In this document: piece after piece, positions 11,133 to 20,927 of the stretch
How the letters are laid out: each line of letters begins with the position of its first letter
Numbering within the stretch: the stretch's first letter is position 1
Assembly (NCBI GenBank): GCA_002224055.1
Contig: AZLU01000355.1
Coordinates: forward strand, 1-27,518
Direction: 5' to 3'
From: Pezizomycotina sp. ARF18
Taxonomy: Eukaryota > Ascomycota
DNA length: 27,518 nt
Notes under the pieces: model-generated
What the model saw: the letters and a program-made list of their open reading frames with translations, nothing else
Database searches by the model: none
Told to the model about the DNA's origin: nothing
Position numbers and translations under genes: made by a program

Positions 11133-11819
11133 ATGCATCAAATTGTTCCAGACTGGGATGATCCCAAAACTGTCAGAAAGCGCTCAAACTCCGGCGTAGT
11201 AATGCCGGAGTTGCAAGCGTTTGCGGCGAATGTACGCAGCGCAGCTGTGGAGAAACTTTGGCGAAATCATGCCAAAGACGCGCCTTGCGAGCAGTGTATT
11301 TTGAGAACGAAACGCACCAAATTGAGATGGAGCTCAAGCGCCAGCGCTTCGTTGATGCACACGTGGACGAGAAATTCCTAGGGAAGTATGGTGAAGGAAT
11401 TCTCATCGCGGACGATGTTAAAGTCCTCCGTTGGAAATCTGTAGGTTGTCCCTCTTATTACTGTTAAGCCTTTTGAGTTCTTCTTGCCATGCTTTTCTTT
11501 ATCTATCCGCGTGATGCTAACCTTTTGCGCCAAAACAGTTCAAATACGTATTCCCTGGGAGGAGGGCAACAATACCGCGAGACGTACTTACTGGATGGTG
11601 GCCGCAAAGATGTTCTTGGATAATCCGCTTTGGGCGATCGGTATCGAGCGGTTGTTCTATTCGCCAGCGGCATGACTTTGGAGGAAGCTGCGAAGAATGA
11701 AAGGGAATTTCCCTGTATTGCAACAATATATAGAGGACACTGATCCAAAGGTTCAGGATTGCCGTGCTTCTAGGCCTCTTTTAGCTAGTTTTCAAACCAA
11801 GCCTAAAGCAGATAAATAG
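11133..11819 (+). CDS. Unrecognised protein, paralogue B (two exons)
   Basis: Paralogue of the gene at 7975; function unknown. Exon 1 (11133-11440) begins MHQIVPDWDDPKTVRK and reads VEKLWRNHAKDA. One lost base near 11281 moves the frame to LRAVYFENETHQIEMELKRQ and FLGKYGEGILIADDVKVL. The intron (11441-11538, 98 nt) has a GTAGGT donor, GCTAAC branch and AACAG acceptor, in the same place as the 97-nt intron of paralogue A. Exon 2 reads, across two frames, WMVAAKMFLDNPLWAIGIER, then LFASGMTLEEAAKNE, then VLQQYIEDTDPKVQDC to TAG at 11817-11819. The acidic Asp/Glu tract of paralogue A is missing, so the copies differ in the middle. Sequence between the shared motifs is strongly diverged, so the duplication is not recent. 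Confidence 0.66.
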
Positions 11820-12290
11820 ACGTCCGCCCAATCGAAGCGAATTTTGACTTTTCAGTGTTACTAGGAACGAAACTGAGACAGGAAATATCATAATCATTAG
11901 CGTAGATCGCTCTGCAAAAGTTTCTGTACTTTTTGTTCCTTGAGGAAGTATTGTGACGCTAAATAAATACATTAAAGGGGAACTTTGCGTATAAAGTGGT
12001 TTGCCAGCGGTACCTTGTCTTTTATGCTGTAGCTATTAAGTAGCTCTTAGTGTCCCTTGCCTCGCATTTTCACTTTATCTGCTGGTAGTTGTTGCAAGAA
12101 ATATTTGTCCCTTGAAGAGAAAAAGAGGACCTCTCAAAAAACATGGACGACTCAGCGCTGACGCAGCTCCGGTCTCAATTGAGAAAAAGCAGTCGCAACT
12201 GAGGTCATGATGTGGGAGGTCCAAAAAAAAAAAAAAAAAAAAAAAGGGGGTGGGGGCTTTTTTCAATTAAATATTATTTTCTCCACCGAC
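11820..12290. other. Intergenic stretch between convergent genes
   Basis: No gene signal seen. It contains an A24 tract at about 12222-12245 followed by a G-rich patch. It separates the plus-strand gene ending at 11819 from the minus-strand gene ending at 12291. Confidence 0.5.
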
Positions 12291-15200
12291 TTATGAAATG
12301 AACGAGGGCATCTCCAACTAACAAATAACAATATACAACATCAAGTTAACCACCCATCTCCAAGGTATGTATTGTCCATTTAACTCAGACAACAATTCTC
12401 AAGATTCTTTCACATACCTTCTGTTGCCCAAGAGCCCAGACATCTTTGGGATCAAGAGGAAAGTGGAACTCCTGCTCTGCTGCCAAAGAGCGAAAGTTTA
12501 ACACTTTGCCATCGCATAGTGACAGTTTGCCCTTCTTTCGAGTATTATTTCCCTAAGCCCTTGTTTATTGAAAAACCAGAAAACGGAGACCATTAGCAAT
12601 ACCCTCAAGAGATATTGAGTATCTTTGATCTTCCATATACTTATTCTACCTTCTTTCGATCCTCTCAGATAATTGAACGTATTTTTTTTTTTTTTTTTTC
12701 ATCCGAAAGCCTACTGGACTTCCATCAAGATGATGTTGAAAGCCTTTTTTTTTTTATTCATCATGCGGATCTGCCGTGTAGACATCGTGCAAAAGGGTAG
12801 GTAGTGCAGATAGTTTCGAAATACTCAAAGAATATTCCGGAAAGACAAGTATCGAGGATAGGGAAGTACTCACCGATATTATTTTCACTGCTTTTCCCTT
12901 GAAATATAATTAATCAATCCACAAAAAGCCAGAGAACTTCCAAAGGAAAAAAAAAATAAAAAAATAAAAAAAATAAAAAAAAAATTTTTTTTCTCTTTTT
13001 TTACTGCAGGTCATGAAATAACCCGCAGCAAATAATAATCCCCTTCCCTAACCATCAACAATATTTTAGGTTAGTAAGCATGATACCTTTCAACCCCATC
13101 CTTGACCACTTCTTAAGCAATCCGTTCTTTAGTGGTAGTAGAGGAGAAGTCATCACTCACAGGGGTGGTTGAACTTCTAGATAACGATTAAAATCCCTAT
13201 AGGGATGGTAAAATATCAGCATACACTCCTCAAAGAGTTGGTCTTAGGTCTTCGTTCTGTAACCCCTTTAATACTAATGCTCTTGGGATATTCTTCAGAT
13301 ATAGGTCGTTTTAATTCATCGGCGAAAGCCTCATAAGATGAATCAGTTTTGTTTGTGTGTCATAATTAGAACTTCCGGGGTGAGAGCAATGATTTTCCTA
13401 TTGACATCATCATCATCATGATCATCTTTTTTTTGTTTTATTTTTTAGCCTAAAAAGGGTAAATTGGTTGAGCATACTTATGATGGATGTCGAAAAGTCT
13501 TCGGGGAAACAAGCGCTGTTAGTATTCGTACAACCTCCTCGTTCGAGGTGATGTGTAGGTCGTCTTGCTAACCAGTTGCCCTTCCCTCAACCGGTTTCAT
13601 CGCTGCAGAACTTTCTCCAAGTCATCCATGATGAAATGACAGTGCAACTGTCTGTTCTGATTATGAATTTACCGAGAGGAAAGCATTAAGAGGTAAGCAC
13701 CCACAGAATCCCTTCCTGAACCTCAGCTAGAACTACATCATCAAATAAAGAGTTAGCTGTGGTCAAAGAAGTCAAGAAGGGTCTTTTAAAGCTAATTTTT
13801 CAACGCGTAGTCTTTGAGGCTCGCTCGGAAAATAATAAATAGTTATTTTTTCACGGAAGAAAATTCTCCGAATACGTTCTCGCTGTGTGGTTATTCATCA
13901 TCGCGGAGCCTTCTCTTGAACAGAAATGGAAAAATCAAAAGGTATTAACTCACCAAAGAATTCTGTCTAAGTACTCAGCTAAATACTACATCACAAAAAA
14001 ATGTTAGCAGTGATCGAAAATCCCCTAAGCTAATTTTTATAATGCTGTTTTAGGCTCTTCAGAAAAAATAAACAGTTTAGTCCGTTATGAAACATTTCCG
14101 TAATACGTTCTCGTTGTGTGGTTATTCATTATCGCAAAGCTTCATCTCTAAAAACAAATGGAACAACAAAAAACAGGTACGAACTCACCGCGTTTCTTCG
14201 TCTTTTTTTTTTTTTTTTTTTGAACCTCTTAGAGATTGATCCAGGCAGGAAAGGAAGCAGTTCGTTAGCAAACAGAGTCGAGGAGGCACGAATTACACTA
14301 CACGCTAATGAATTTCTTCCTTTTCTTTTTATCTAGGCCGCTCAGAAGCATCAACAAATAATTTGTCGTCATCGGAACACTCTGACAAAGCTACTTTGAA
14401 TCATCATCATCAGGCTTTGTTTATCTGGCAGCTGTGCTCCAGATTCTATGGGCGGGAGGGAGGGATATCACAGACAGGTACGTACTCACCACATCCTTTC
14501 TTTCTTTCTTTTAATCTTTCAGCTGCAAGATGAAGACAGAATCAAAACAGAAAACATAAGGCTAGCCAGCCAGGTCAACCTGGTTTTGGTACACTTCAAT
14601 GCTAATGTTTTTTTTTTGTCTTTGGCTGCTCATCAGATAACAGAGTGTCGAGTCGTCATTAAGAAAATTCCGGTTATCGATATGTTTGATAATCATACTA
14701 GGCCATCGTTTTTGCAGCTACCAGCTGTGGGTGGGAGGGAGAGGAAGGTAAGGACTCACTCACCCGATTTTCGGGACCTTTGCTGCAAAATCATCAAAAA
14801 AAAAAAAAAAAAGGCATACTGTTAGTCAGAGACTTAAGAAGATGCTTATACATTCCCGTACTGATATTATTGTTTTTTTTTTTTTTTTTGGCTACTCATC
14901 AGTAAAAGCAAAGGAGATTTGGATCGCCATTGGGAAGTCCGATTGTAAACGTATTTGATCATATACGGCCGTCTTGCTAGCAGCTGTGCTTCAGCTGCTT
15001 GGGTTGGAGGGTGACGGAAGGTAATTACTGACCGCATTCTATTTATTCGGCGTTGCGAGATGAAATCGAAGATAAAAAGAGAGTAAATTTTAGTAAAGGA
15101 TACTTGTACGTTTCCACACTAATAATATTTTTGTTTTCATCTTACGGCCGCTCATCAGTAGAAGCGCAAAGGTTCTAAATCGTCATCGTGAAAACTCCGA

Positions 15201-17737
15201 TTATCGATATGGTTTGATCATCATATAAGGCGGGGGTCTTTGTAGCTGCGAGCAACTAAGGGTGGGAGGGTGAGGGAAGGTACGTACTGACCACATTCCG
15301 TTTAATATGCACTGAGAGATAAAAAAAAAATCCATTGTTAGCATTGGCAAGGCAATTCTGTGCATGTCTATACTAATATTGTTCTTCCTTATTTTTATGG
15401 CCGCCATCAGTGGAAACGTAAAAGAATTAAATCGTCATTGCGAAAACTCCGATTATCGATATGTTTTGATCATCATTCAAGGCCGTCTTCTCAGCAGCTT
15501 TTGCTATAGTTGCTAAGGTTGGAAGCGTGAGGAATCGTGAAGAAAACAGGTATGTACTCACCATATTTTTTTTCTTCAACTGTCTCCGGGAGAATCTCCA
15601 GTACCTATACGGAAAACTCATGAGTTAGTATCTTTCTTGATCTCAGTATAATATTTAAGCTAATGGTTTCTTTTTCTTTCTTTTTTGTGGGGTGCTCAGA
15701 GGACAGTAAGATTTTTTTGAACGCGCATTGGGAACATTGCAACAAAATTCCCTCACGCTAGGTACTAGTATCATCATAGGCAAGCCAGAGAGACTTCCAA
15801 AATAAAAGGGTTCAAGCAAAGGTACGTAATTGCCTTCCTGAGTACTTACTAAATTTTTACATGCCGAATTGTCTGAAATTGACGAAGTGCTTATAAGCTG
15901 CGCCTTAGAGTGAGGGGTGAGTACCGACTCCAAATCTCGGCATGAGAAATATTGTATAAGAACACTAGGTTGAATGTGTAAGAGAAAACTAACATTAGTA
16001 ATGATATCTTCAAACTTTATATATATATTTTCAAGTTACAGGTTAAAAACCCGATAATAATTGAGGTGTGGGGAGTCAGATTACTGATGCGATACTTGTT
16101 TGAATCAGTGACAGCACCAAGGGTGGCCTCATTCGAACGAGATTCTTGTTCTCATGATGATAACTCTCGGAGGGAACTGGGGAATGACAGAGAGAGACGA
16201 GGGAGAGAAAGTAAGTAACCACTTACATATACCTTTTATTGCGTATGAGCCGCTTTGGCAAACCACCTGGGATGAACTTCCAAGCTGATTCTGTTCTTAG
16301 GTCCCAAAAATAGCACTACACAGATACCAACAAAGGTCCGCAGCAAAGACACAAGCTCTTGAAATGATGAGAGAAAACTTCGTCGATGATCTTACTGCAA
16401 TGCAAATGCGGCTAATGAACACTTGAAATCGTAGCAGTTTCAGTCTGATCTTGAGCTAGGTCTTTGCGGACCTGTCTTGCGTGGCAGTACGATTCGATGC
16501 ATAGGTAGGCTTCGAAGAGATCGAGCAGAATCTCTGAAGGTGGTAGCTATATCCAAAGCATTCCTGTCCCCTATGTTGCGCTTGAGGAAGGCAGTTTATT
16601 GTTAGCCCATAAGTCCCATTGAAAGAAAATTTTTGGGTGTTTGCCTTGATGTTTTTTTCTTTGGAGATCATTGGATCAGATTTTTGGTGCATGTGTGGGC
16701 TCTTGAGAAACACCGTTTCTGAAATGATGAAAAAATACCCCAAGGATGCCAAAGAAGATAAGACTAAGTCGAATCTTTCTAGTGAAGCACTTTTGACCCT
16801 CTTTGAGTGTACGATTTTTCTTGGACCTGGTATCAAAGATTCCAAAATCCTTGGGTTTGCTCTTGACTCTTTCAATACCCTGATCAGAAACTGTTTTACG
16901 CAAGCAAGGACCTCATGCTCTAGGTCTTTTGCTGATTCAGAATGATTGGTCTTGTGTTAACCAATTAGTGTAGTCCCCAGTCCATGTTTTGGCCATGAAT
17001 TTTTGCTTCAATTTGGTAGTGAGGCGCTAACAGCATTCGCCATGGGAAATTCATGGCTTCTCATCATATAGATCTCCAAAAAGATAGAATGGGAAACCTC
17101 GGAAAAGGACATGTGGGTGACACTTACAATTGCGTGAGGTTTGCCTCCTGACACTAATTGTTCGCGAGCGTTCGTGGATTGTTCAAATGTTTGCAAAGTC
17201 AGTAGAGAGCGCATCAAAGAGGGAAGTAAAAAAACATCCTGCATTCAAAATATTCTTTTCTTGAAGAGATCATGCATCGCACGGACATTTTTTGTGGAGA
17301 AAAGATTGGTTCTTAAATGATGATCCATACCATCAATCTTCTGAACACCAGGTAAGTGTTTACTGTGTAGAAAATTGGGACTCTGATAAGAATCAAACTA
17401 TGTATAGACCATTCTTGAAGGAGGTGTAGTTCTATACTAGCTGTTCAAAAGTTTTGCAGTTGACACTCGCTAACAGCTTGAGCGCGCTACCATCAATGAT
17501 GGCATTGCGACAATTTTCATTTTCTTCCACTTGATTCTTGGGGATCATTCTTCTAGCTCAGCGGCATTCTTCTCATCATGGATCTCTTTTGACTGAAGCT
17601 TTTGGATATGTAATGATGTAACGGGGACGGACTACTTACAGTTTGGCGAGACGCTGAGCGTATTCCAAAACAAGCTCGTCAACAAGACATCGCCAACGAA
17701 GCTCAAGCTTTTGAGACAGAATCAACGACAAGGTCAT
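12291..17737 (-). CDS. Long multi-exon gene of unknown function with a microexon array
   Basis: I do not recognise the product. The start at 17737 (exon to 17640, donor GTAAGT) reads LSLILSQKLELRWRCLVDEL. Next exons: 17592-17438 (IHDEKNAAELEE, then NCRNAIIDGSALKLLASVNC; donor GTATAG), 17340-17128 (NLFSTKNVRAMHDLFKKRIF; donor GTAAGT), and an open exon from 16919. Then come microexons between 16266 and 13705, listed separately. Larger exons resume about 13645-13230 (VRILTALVSPKT, KDDHDDDDVNRKIIALTPEV, YEAFADELKRPISEEYPKSI), 13170-13020 (STTPVSDDFSSTTTKER, with a short TACTAAC intron), a 24-nt exon at about 12890 before GTGAGTAC, YVQLSERIERR, and about 12560-12418 (LCDGKVLNFRSLAAEQEF, LDPKDVWALGQQK). 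The last exon is 12317-12291. Several frame breaks. CT-rich leader. The plus strand also has open pieces in places, so exon calls in 16200-16500 are uncertain. Confidence 0.55.
13705..13726 (-). other. Candidate microexon, 22-25 nt
   Basis: Acceptor TTCTAG with a GCTAAC branch about 25 nt before it; donor GTGGGT or GTGCTT. It is related to the next microexon upstream: both begin CTGAG and carry GATTCT or AATTCT near the end, reading E-V-Q-E-G-I-L against E-Y-L-D-R-I-L. Confidence 0.4.
13954..13978 (-). other. Candidate microexon, 25 nt
   Basis: Acceptor ATTTAG preceded by TGCTAAC and a T-run; donor GTGAGTTAA. It reads EYLDRIL in one phase, the counterpart of the 13705-13726 exon. Confidence 0.42.
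14189..14227 (-). other. Candidate microexon with a long A tract, about 39 nt
   Basis: Acceptor CTCTAAG with a TTTGCTAACG branch and pyrimidine tract; donor GTGAGTTCG. About 20 A residues would encode a lysine run before DEET. Tract length is uncertain, so phase cannot be judged. Confidence 0.35.
14490..14522 (-). other. Candidate microexon, 33 nt
   Basis: Acceptor TCATCTTGCAG with a long pyrimidine tract; donor GTGAGTACG. It encodes a basic stretch (ERLKERKKGC) in one phase. Confidence 0.42.
14764..14782 (-). other. Candidate microexon, 19 nt
   Basis: Acceptor TGATTTTGCAG with a CTGACTAAC branch and a T17 tract; donor GTGAGTGAG. This is the cleanest acceptor in the array. Confidence 0.45.
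15033..15054 (-). other. Candidate microexon with a damaged acceptor
   Basis: The unit aligns with its neighbours and has a TTTACTAAA branch and pyrimidine tract, but the expected CTCGCAG reads CTCGCAA. The donor is the weaker GTCAGT. An in-frame TAG occurs in one phase. It could be a dead unit or a base error. Confidence 0.25.
15292..15311 (-). other. Candidate microexon, 20 nt
   Basis: Acceptor TATCTCTCAG with an ATGCTAACA branch and T10 tract; donor GTCAGTACG. The ATTAAA...GAATGTG core resembles parts of the 15033 and 14490 units. Confidence 0.42.
15562..15604 (-). other. Candidate microexon, 43 nt
   Basis: Acceptor CCGTATAG with a perfect TACTAAC branch 26 nt upstream; donor GTGAGTACA. 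It reads YWRFSRRQLKKKNM in one phase. Confidence 0.45.
15850..15872 (-). other. Candidate microexon, 23 nt
   Basis: Acceptor CAATTTCAG; donor GTAAGTACT. Two phases are open (NSACKNL or TIRHVKI), so phase is not decided. Confidence 0.4.
16227..16266 (-). other. Candidate small exon, 40 nt
   Basis: Acceptor CATCCCAG; donor GTAAGT at 16226 or GTATAT at 16232. It reads VVCQSGSYAIKGI. It links the array to the larger upstream exons but is not itself a clear repeat unit. Confidence 0.38.
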
Positions 17738-18121
17738 ATCCCGTCAAGTTAAAGGCTTAGCAAGACTCTTCTGAGAAGAGGGCTTCAGAGAAAGGGAATT
17801 GAGGAGATGTATTGGATACCAAAGTGATGGAAAAGGATAAAAAAAATCTTTTTTTTGGGTGATGGGTGTTAATTTTTTCGTTGTTGTGGGAGGGTAGGAA
17901 GAGTGGTTTGTGTGCGTCGACGTAGAAGGGAGAAAAAGAAATAATTCTGTCCTCCCACCTACGAAGAAAATAAAATAACGCGAAAGGCGGGAAGAAAAAA
18001 AAAAAAAAAAAAAAACATCGAAGGTGCTGGAATCAAGGGAACAATAGCCAAGCGAAAAGATGCCTTTGCTAACCACGAACCTTTTTAAAGAAAAAATGGA
18101 TGGAGCTAGGGCACGTGATCT
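17738..18121. promoter_or_regulatory. Shared divergent promoter region
   Basis: This 384-bp segment lies between the minus-strand ATG at 17737 and the plus-strand ATG at 18122. Most of it, about 17760-18050, is purine-rich on plus and pyrimidine-rich on minus, which suits a CT-rich leader for the minus gene. It contains an A21-class tract near 18000. No single TATA box was assigned. Confidence 0.45.
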
Positions 18122-18414
18122 ATGGCTGCTACCACGAAGCTATTATTTTCTCAGACCACCTTTTGGGGTCGCCTCTCTTTGACCAGGTCTTGCTGGGCTT
18201 TACGCGTACATGAAATGGTCTTCACGATATATCTAGCGTTGAACACATTAGTAAAAGCGAATATCGCGGCTTATAAGAAGCATTGGAGAGAACAAGTATG
18301 TGAAGAATAGAATCCAAGGCTCAGCCCTCGACAGTGCGCGCTGTTTTTATTGCGGAATGGTTGATAAGACGGGCAAGAGAGGAAGAGCTGAGAAGAATTG
18401 AGATAGAAAGCTGA
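18122..18414 (+). CDS. Small protein with one hydrophobic segment, unrecognised
   Basis: The ATG at 18122 (context GATCT) opens MAATTKLLFSQTTFWGRLSL, then a likely membrane or amphipathic segment (MVFTIYLALNTLVKANIAAY) and KKHWREQVCEE. A stop near 18308 appears to be a frame break. The next frame continues KAQPSTVRAVFIAEWLIRRA and a charged helix REEELRRIEIES, ending at TGA 18412-18414, about 97 residues in all. A GTATGT directly after HWREQ could be a donor, but no acceptor lies at a normal intron distance. The gene is divergent from the long minus-strand gene. A Ser/Thr/Arg-rich N-terminus could suit organelle import, but I assign no function. Confidence 0.5.
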
Positions 18415-19615
18415 TGCTAAAGAGTACAAACCAAGGGACACTCAACTAAGAGAGATCTAGGGGGCTGTCGTTCCTCCTTCAAGTAAGCACAAGCTAAGTA
18501 TTCACCTAATCTTTCAATTTTCTTTCACGAATACGTTCTCTTGTACATGGAGACCATGACTGACGGTGATTTTAGTGAATGAAGGGGCTTGTTTGCAACT
18601 TTTGAAGGATAAAAATAAGAAAACACTTATTAATATTTATATTTAGAAAACTACTCCTGCGTTACTATTCCCTTCCTCAAATAACATTCAGGCAGGTGTT
18701 TATTTCATTTATTTTTAATATTTTCCTTTGTGGCTTTTACTCTGCCCTGGTCACAAACGGTCTACTAGCGACATTGCACAGGATTCTTGTCTTCAAGCAG
18801 TTTCACTTGACCAAATATTATCTTTTCTCATTACTATCCGTTAATTAAATACAGGTATTCGAGTTTGAAACCCAATTTCAAGACTTATAATGGTAAAATC
18901 TTCAATAAGGCTTGGAAATGATTTCCTCCCCGTACGATATAAATTCTTCAGTGTATTATTATGACCAAGAACGGTTATTGTTTAGTAAGCTTAACATTTC
19001 TGTGAGAATCAGGACCTCCAAATTGCCCATTTTTTCAATAAACCCCTCCCCCCAATCCGAGAAAAAAAAAAAAAAAAAACACTCCAATGAGAATTCTCAA
19101 ATTTTCATCAATTGAAACGCGTGGGCTCAAGCGAGGTGTACGTGGTATAGAGGTTTGCTATTACTAAATTAAGCAATTGCTACATACCAGAACAAAAGAG
19201 CGTGCAAAAGAAAAGATACATTAAACCTTTTTTTTTTTTTTCTCTCTTTTTTCCTCGACAGTTCCCGGTCTATATTTTCGAGTTGAGCCCTTCATAACAG
19301 CTACAGTTACTGAAAAGTCTCGTCAAGAAAGGCATTGTAAGCAGTTTCCCCATCAGGTTATCCGGATCTCTACGAGAATAGGCTAAGCTTTATCTGAAAT
19401 ATTCTCTTGTGCGTTCAAAGCTAAATCTTTTCGCGTTTCGGTGCAACTTACATGGTTAACCCTAAGTTTAGCTTTTAACAAGACCTTCGGCCAATTTTTT
19501 TTTTTTTTTTGAATAGAAGTCAATGATTTAATTAAGCTTCGAGTTAAACCCGATTAAGCCCCGCGTACTGGTAGTCGTTGTCTCGATCCAACTTCTCCTC
19601 CCCTGTAAACTTCCA
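18415..19615. other. AT-rich intergenic stretch
   Basis: No supported gene. Poly(A) near 19063-19079 and poly(T) runs near 19228 and 19496. The open frame at 18912-19115 is low complexity at its end and lacks support. Confidence 0.5.
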
Positions 19616-20146
19616 ATGAACAGACTTCCTTTCTTTGCAAACCATTTTCACCAGAAGCACACCCTGCTGTTGATCCTTATACAGCCTTATCTAGATTGCA
19701 CAACAAGAAGTGATACGCCGTCCGAGAAATATTTCGCAATACATCGCCGGTGGTGTCGAGAACAATAGCATAGCCCCGTGCGTATTCCTCTTTCTCTTTT
19801 GCTTAACTCGAAGCTTGTGGTTCTTTGGCAGCAAATTCATCCATCTTTTAACCTTAGGTCTCCACCCACGCCGGCTCCAAAATCAGCCGAACAGCAATTA
19901 GCCGAGCGGATATCCTTTCTAGAGTCTGTTATCGACGACGAAACGTGCTCCACAGCTATCCGGGAGTTGTACAGACAGGTGGTAAAGGATATAAAAGAAG
20001 GCAAGATCCACTATGTGGAGAACCACGTCTGGATTTACGGGACGGATGGAATTTTACAGAGCGAAACGCCTGTCACCTATGACGAAGTGGAAGTTCTGTG
20101 TGCCAAGCACCTGGCTGCGGGAGAAGATATTCACGTCGAAACGTAG
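19616..20146 (+). CDS. Unrecognised acidic protein, probably two exons
   Basis: The likely ATG at 19616 gives MNRLPFFANHFHQKH and a short hydrophobic run (TLLLILI). An in-frame TAG at 19766-19768 or a one-base shift to the frame reading YIAGGVENNSIAP interrupts it. A 54-nt intron fits at 19778-19831 (donor GTGCGT, branch CTTAAC, acceptor GGCAG). Exon 2 from 19832 is a clean frame: QIHPSFNLRSPPTPAPK, a helical part (QQLAERISFLESVIDDE, AIRELYRQVVKDIKEG), then HYVENHVWIYGTDGIL, VTYDEVEVLCAKHL and a TAG stop at 20144-20146. The C-terminal half is rich in Tyr, Val and acidic residues and looks like a compact domain. The hydrophobic start could be a signal peptide, but it begins late and is short. 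Exon 2 is more certain than exon 1. Confidence 0.58.
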
Positions 20147-20927
20147 GTATAAATCATTTACGTTCGTAGGGACCATTATACTAAAGATATTATAGTGCTT
20201 TATGAAAACCATGGTATTGAACAGCCATGGCGTTTGAAACCAAATACCTAAGCACTTATCCGCGTGATTTATCACCAATAGCACCATCATTCGTCAATTC
20301 TTATTTCCTCTTCCCAATCTCTTATGGTTTTCCCGTTTATTATTAACTCTCTCATCCGTTACTTTCTCCGTAAATCTGCTAATATTGATCACGCTTGTAT
20401 CTTCTCGGTCGTTCTATGCAATACAATTGCATTCCTACAATTTTGTCACCACTAGATATCTACTACTACTAATAGATGAGAGGTATTGATATCGGTCTCT
20501 AGATAATTCCAATCCTGCTACTGATATACAGCAAAGCGATATAAAGGAGAATTTAAAAAAAATTTCCCGGTCCCGACTATTCCGAGCAGTTTATCAAAAC
20601 ATCTTGAACAGTCAAGCTATTTCTATTTTCGAAAACAAATCAAGTATTTAAACTAAACATATAAACTATATCTAATGACGCTCTGATGGTACTCGACTTG
20701 CTAAACTCCAATATTTTGTGAAAATAAGAATACACGAAAGTGTAAAAGACAAACTGAAACGCCTCAAAATTCAATGACACGAAAAAAAAAAAAAAAAAAA
20801 AAAAGCAAAAAACCCGAAAAACTAACGCCGTATCATTCAAACCTTTGAGGAGTCTCTAACCCGGAGATCCGATCTTGTCGTAAAGCCGCCGCCCCATCGG
20901 CGTTCTTTGTCGATTAGTTACCTTTCA
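20147..20927. other. AT-rich intergenic stretch
   Basis: No gene signal seen. An A22 tract lies near 20781-20803. The open minus frame over 20640-20840 is created largely by that tract. Confidence 0.5.

Larger units (their letters stand above)
13692..15850 (-). repeat. Tandem array of about nine diverged exon-intron units
   Basis: A motif close to GGTACGTACTCACC recurs on plus at 13692, 13941, 14176, 14477, 14747, 15020, 15279, 15549 and 15821, spaced 235-301 bp. On minus each copy reads GTGAGT...ACC, a strong donor. The units from 14477 to 15549 also share an internal block (on plus: CCGATTATCGATATG, TTTGATCATCAT, GGTGGGAGGGTGAGGGAAG) and an AATATTAGT-type block. The two units at 13692 and 13941 form a second subtype sharing ATAACCACACA and GAGAACGTATT. 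The array is directly visible; that the units are introns is inference from donors, CTAAC branch sites and CAG/TAG acceptors. Confidence 0.75.

Noticed and set aside
14448-14825. 125-codon open frame on plus across two array units
   Set aside because: It runs through donor, branch and acceptor signals of the repeat units, and homologous units carry stops at the equivalent places.
16301-16428. Plus-strand stretch reading QALEMMRENFVDDLTAMQM
   Set aside because: Attractive helix, but isolated; it overlaps the candidate minus exon region and has no start or continuation.
16619-16945. 108-codon open frame on plus with protein-like composition
   Set aside because: The minus strand is also open here and fits the exon chain of the long gene; plus has no matching splice signals. 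Kept as a doubt, not a gene.
17744-18076. 110-codon open frame on minus
   Set aside because: Low-complexity Ser/Pro/Phe reading of the pyrimidine-rich leader and promoter of the 17737 gene.
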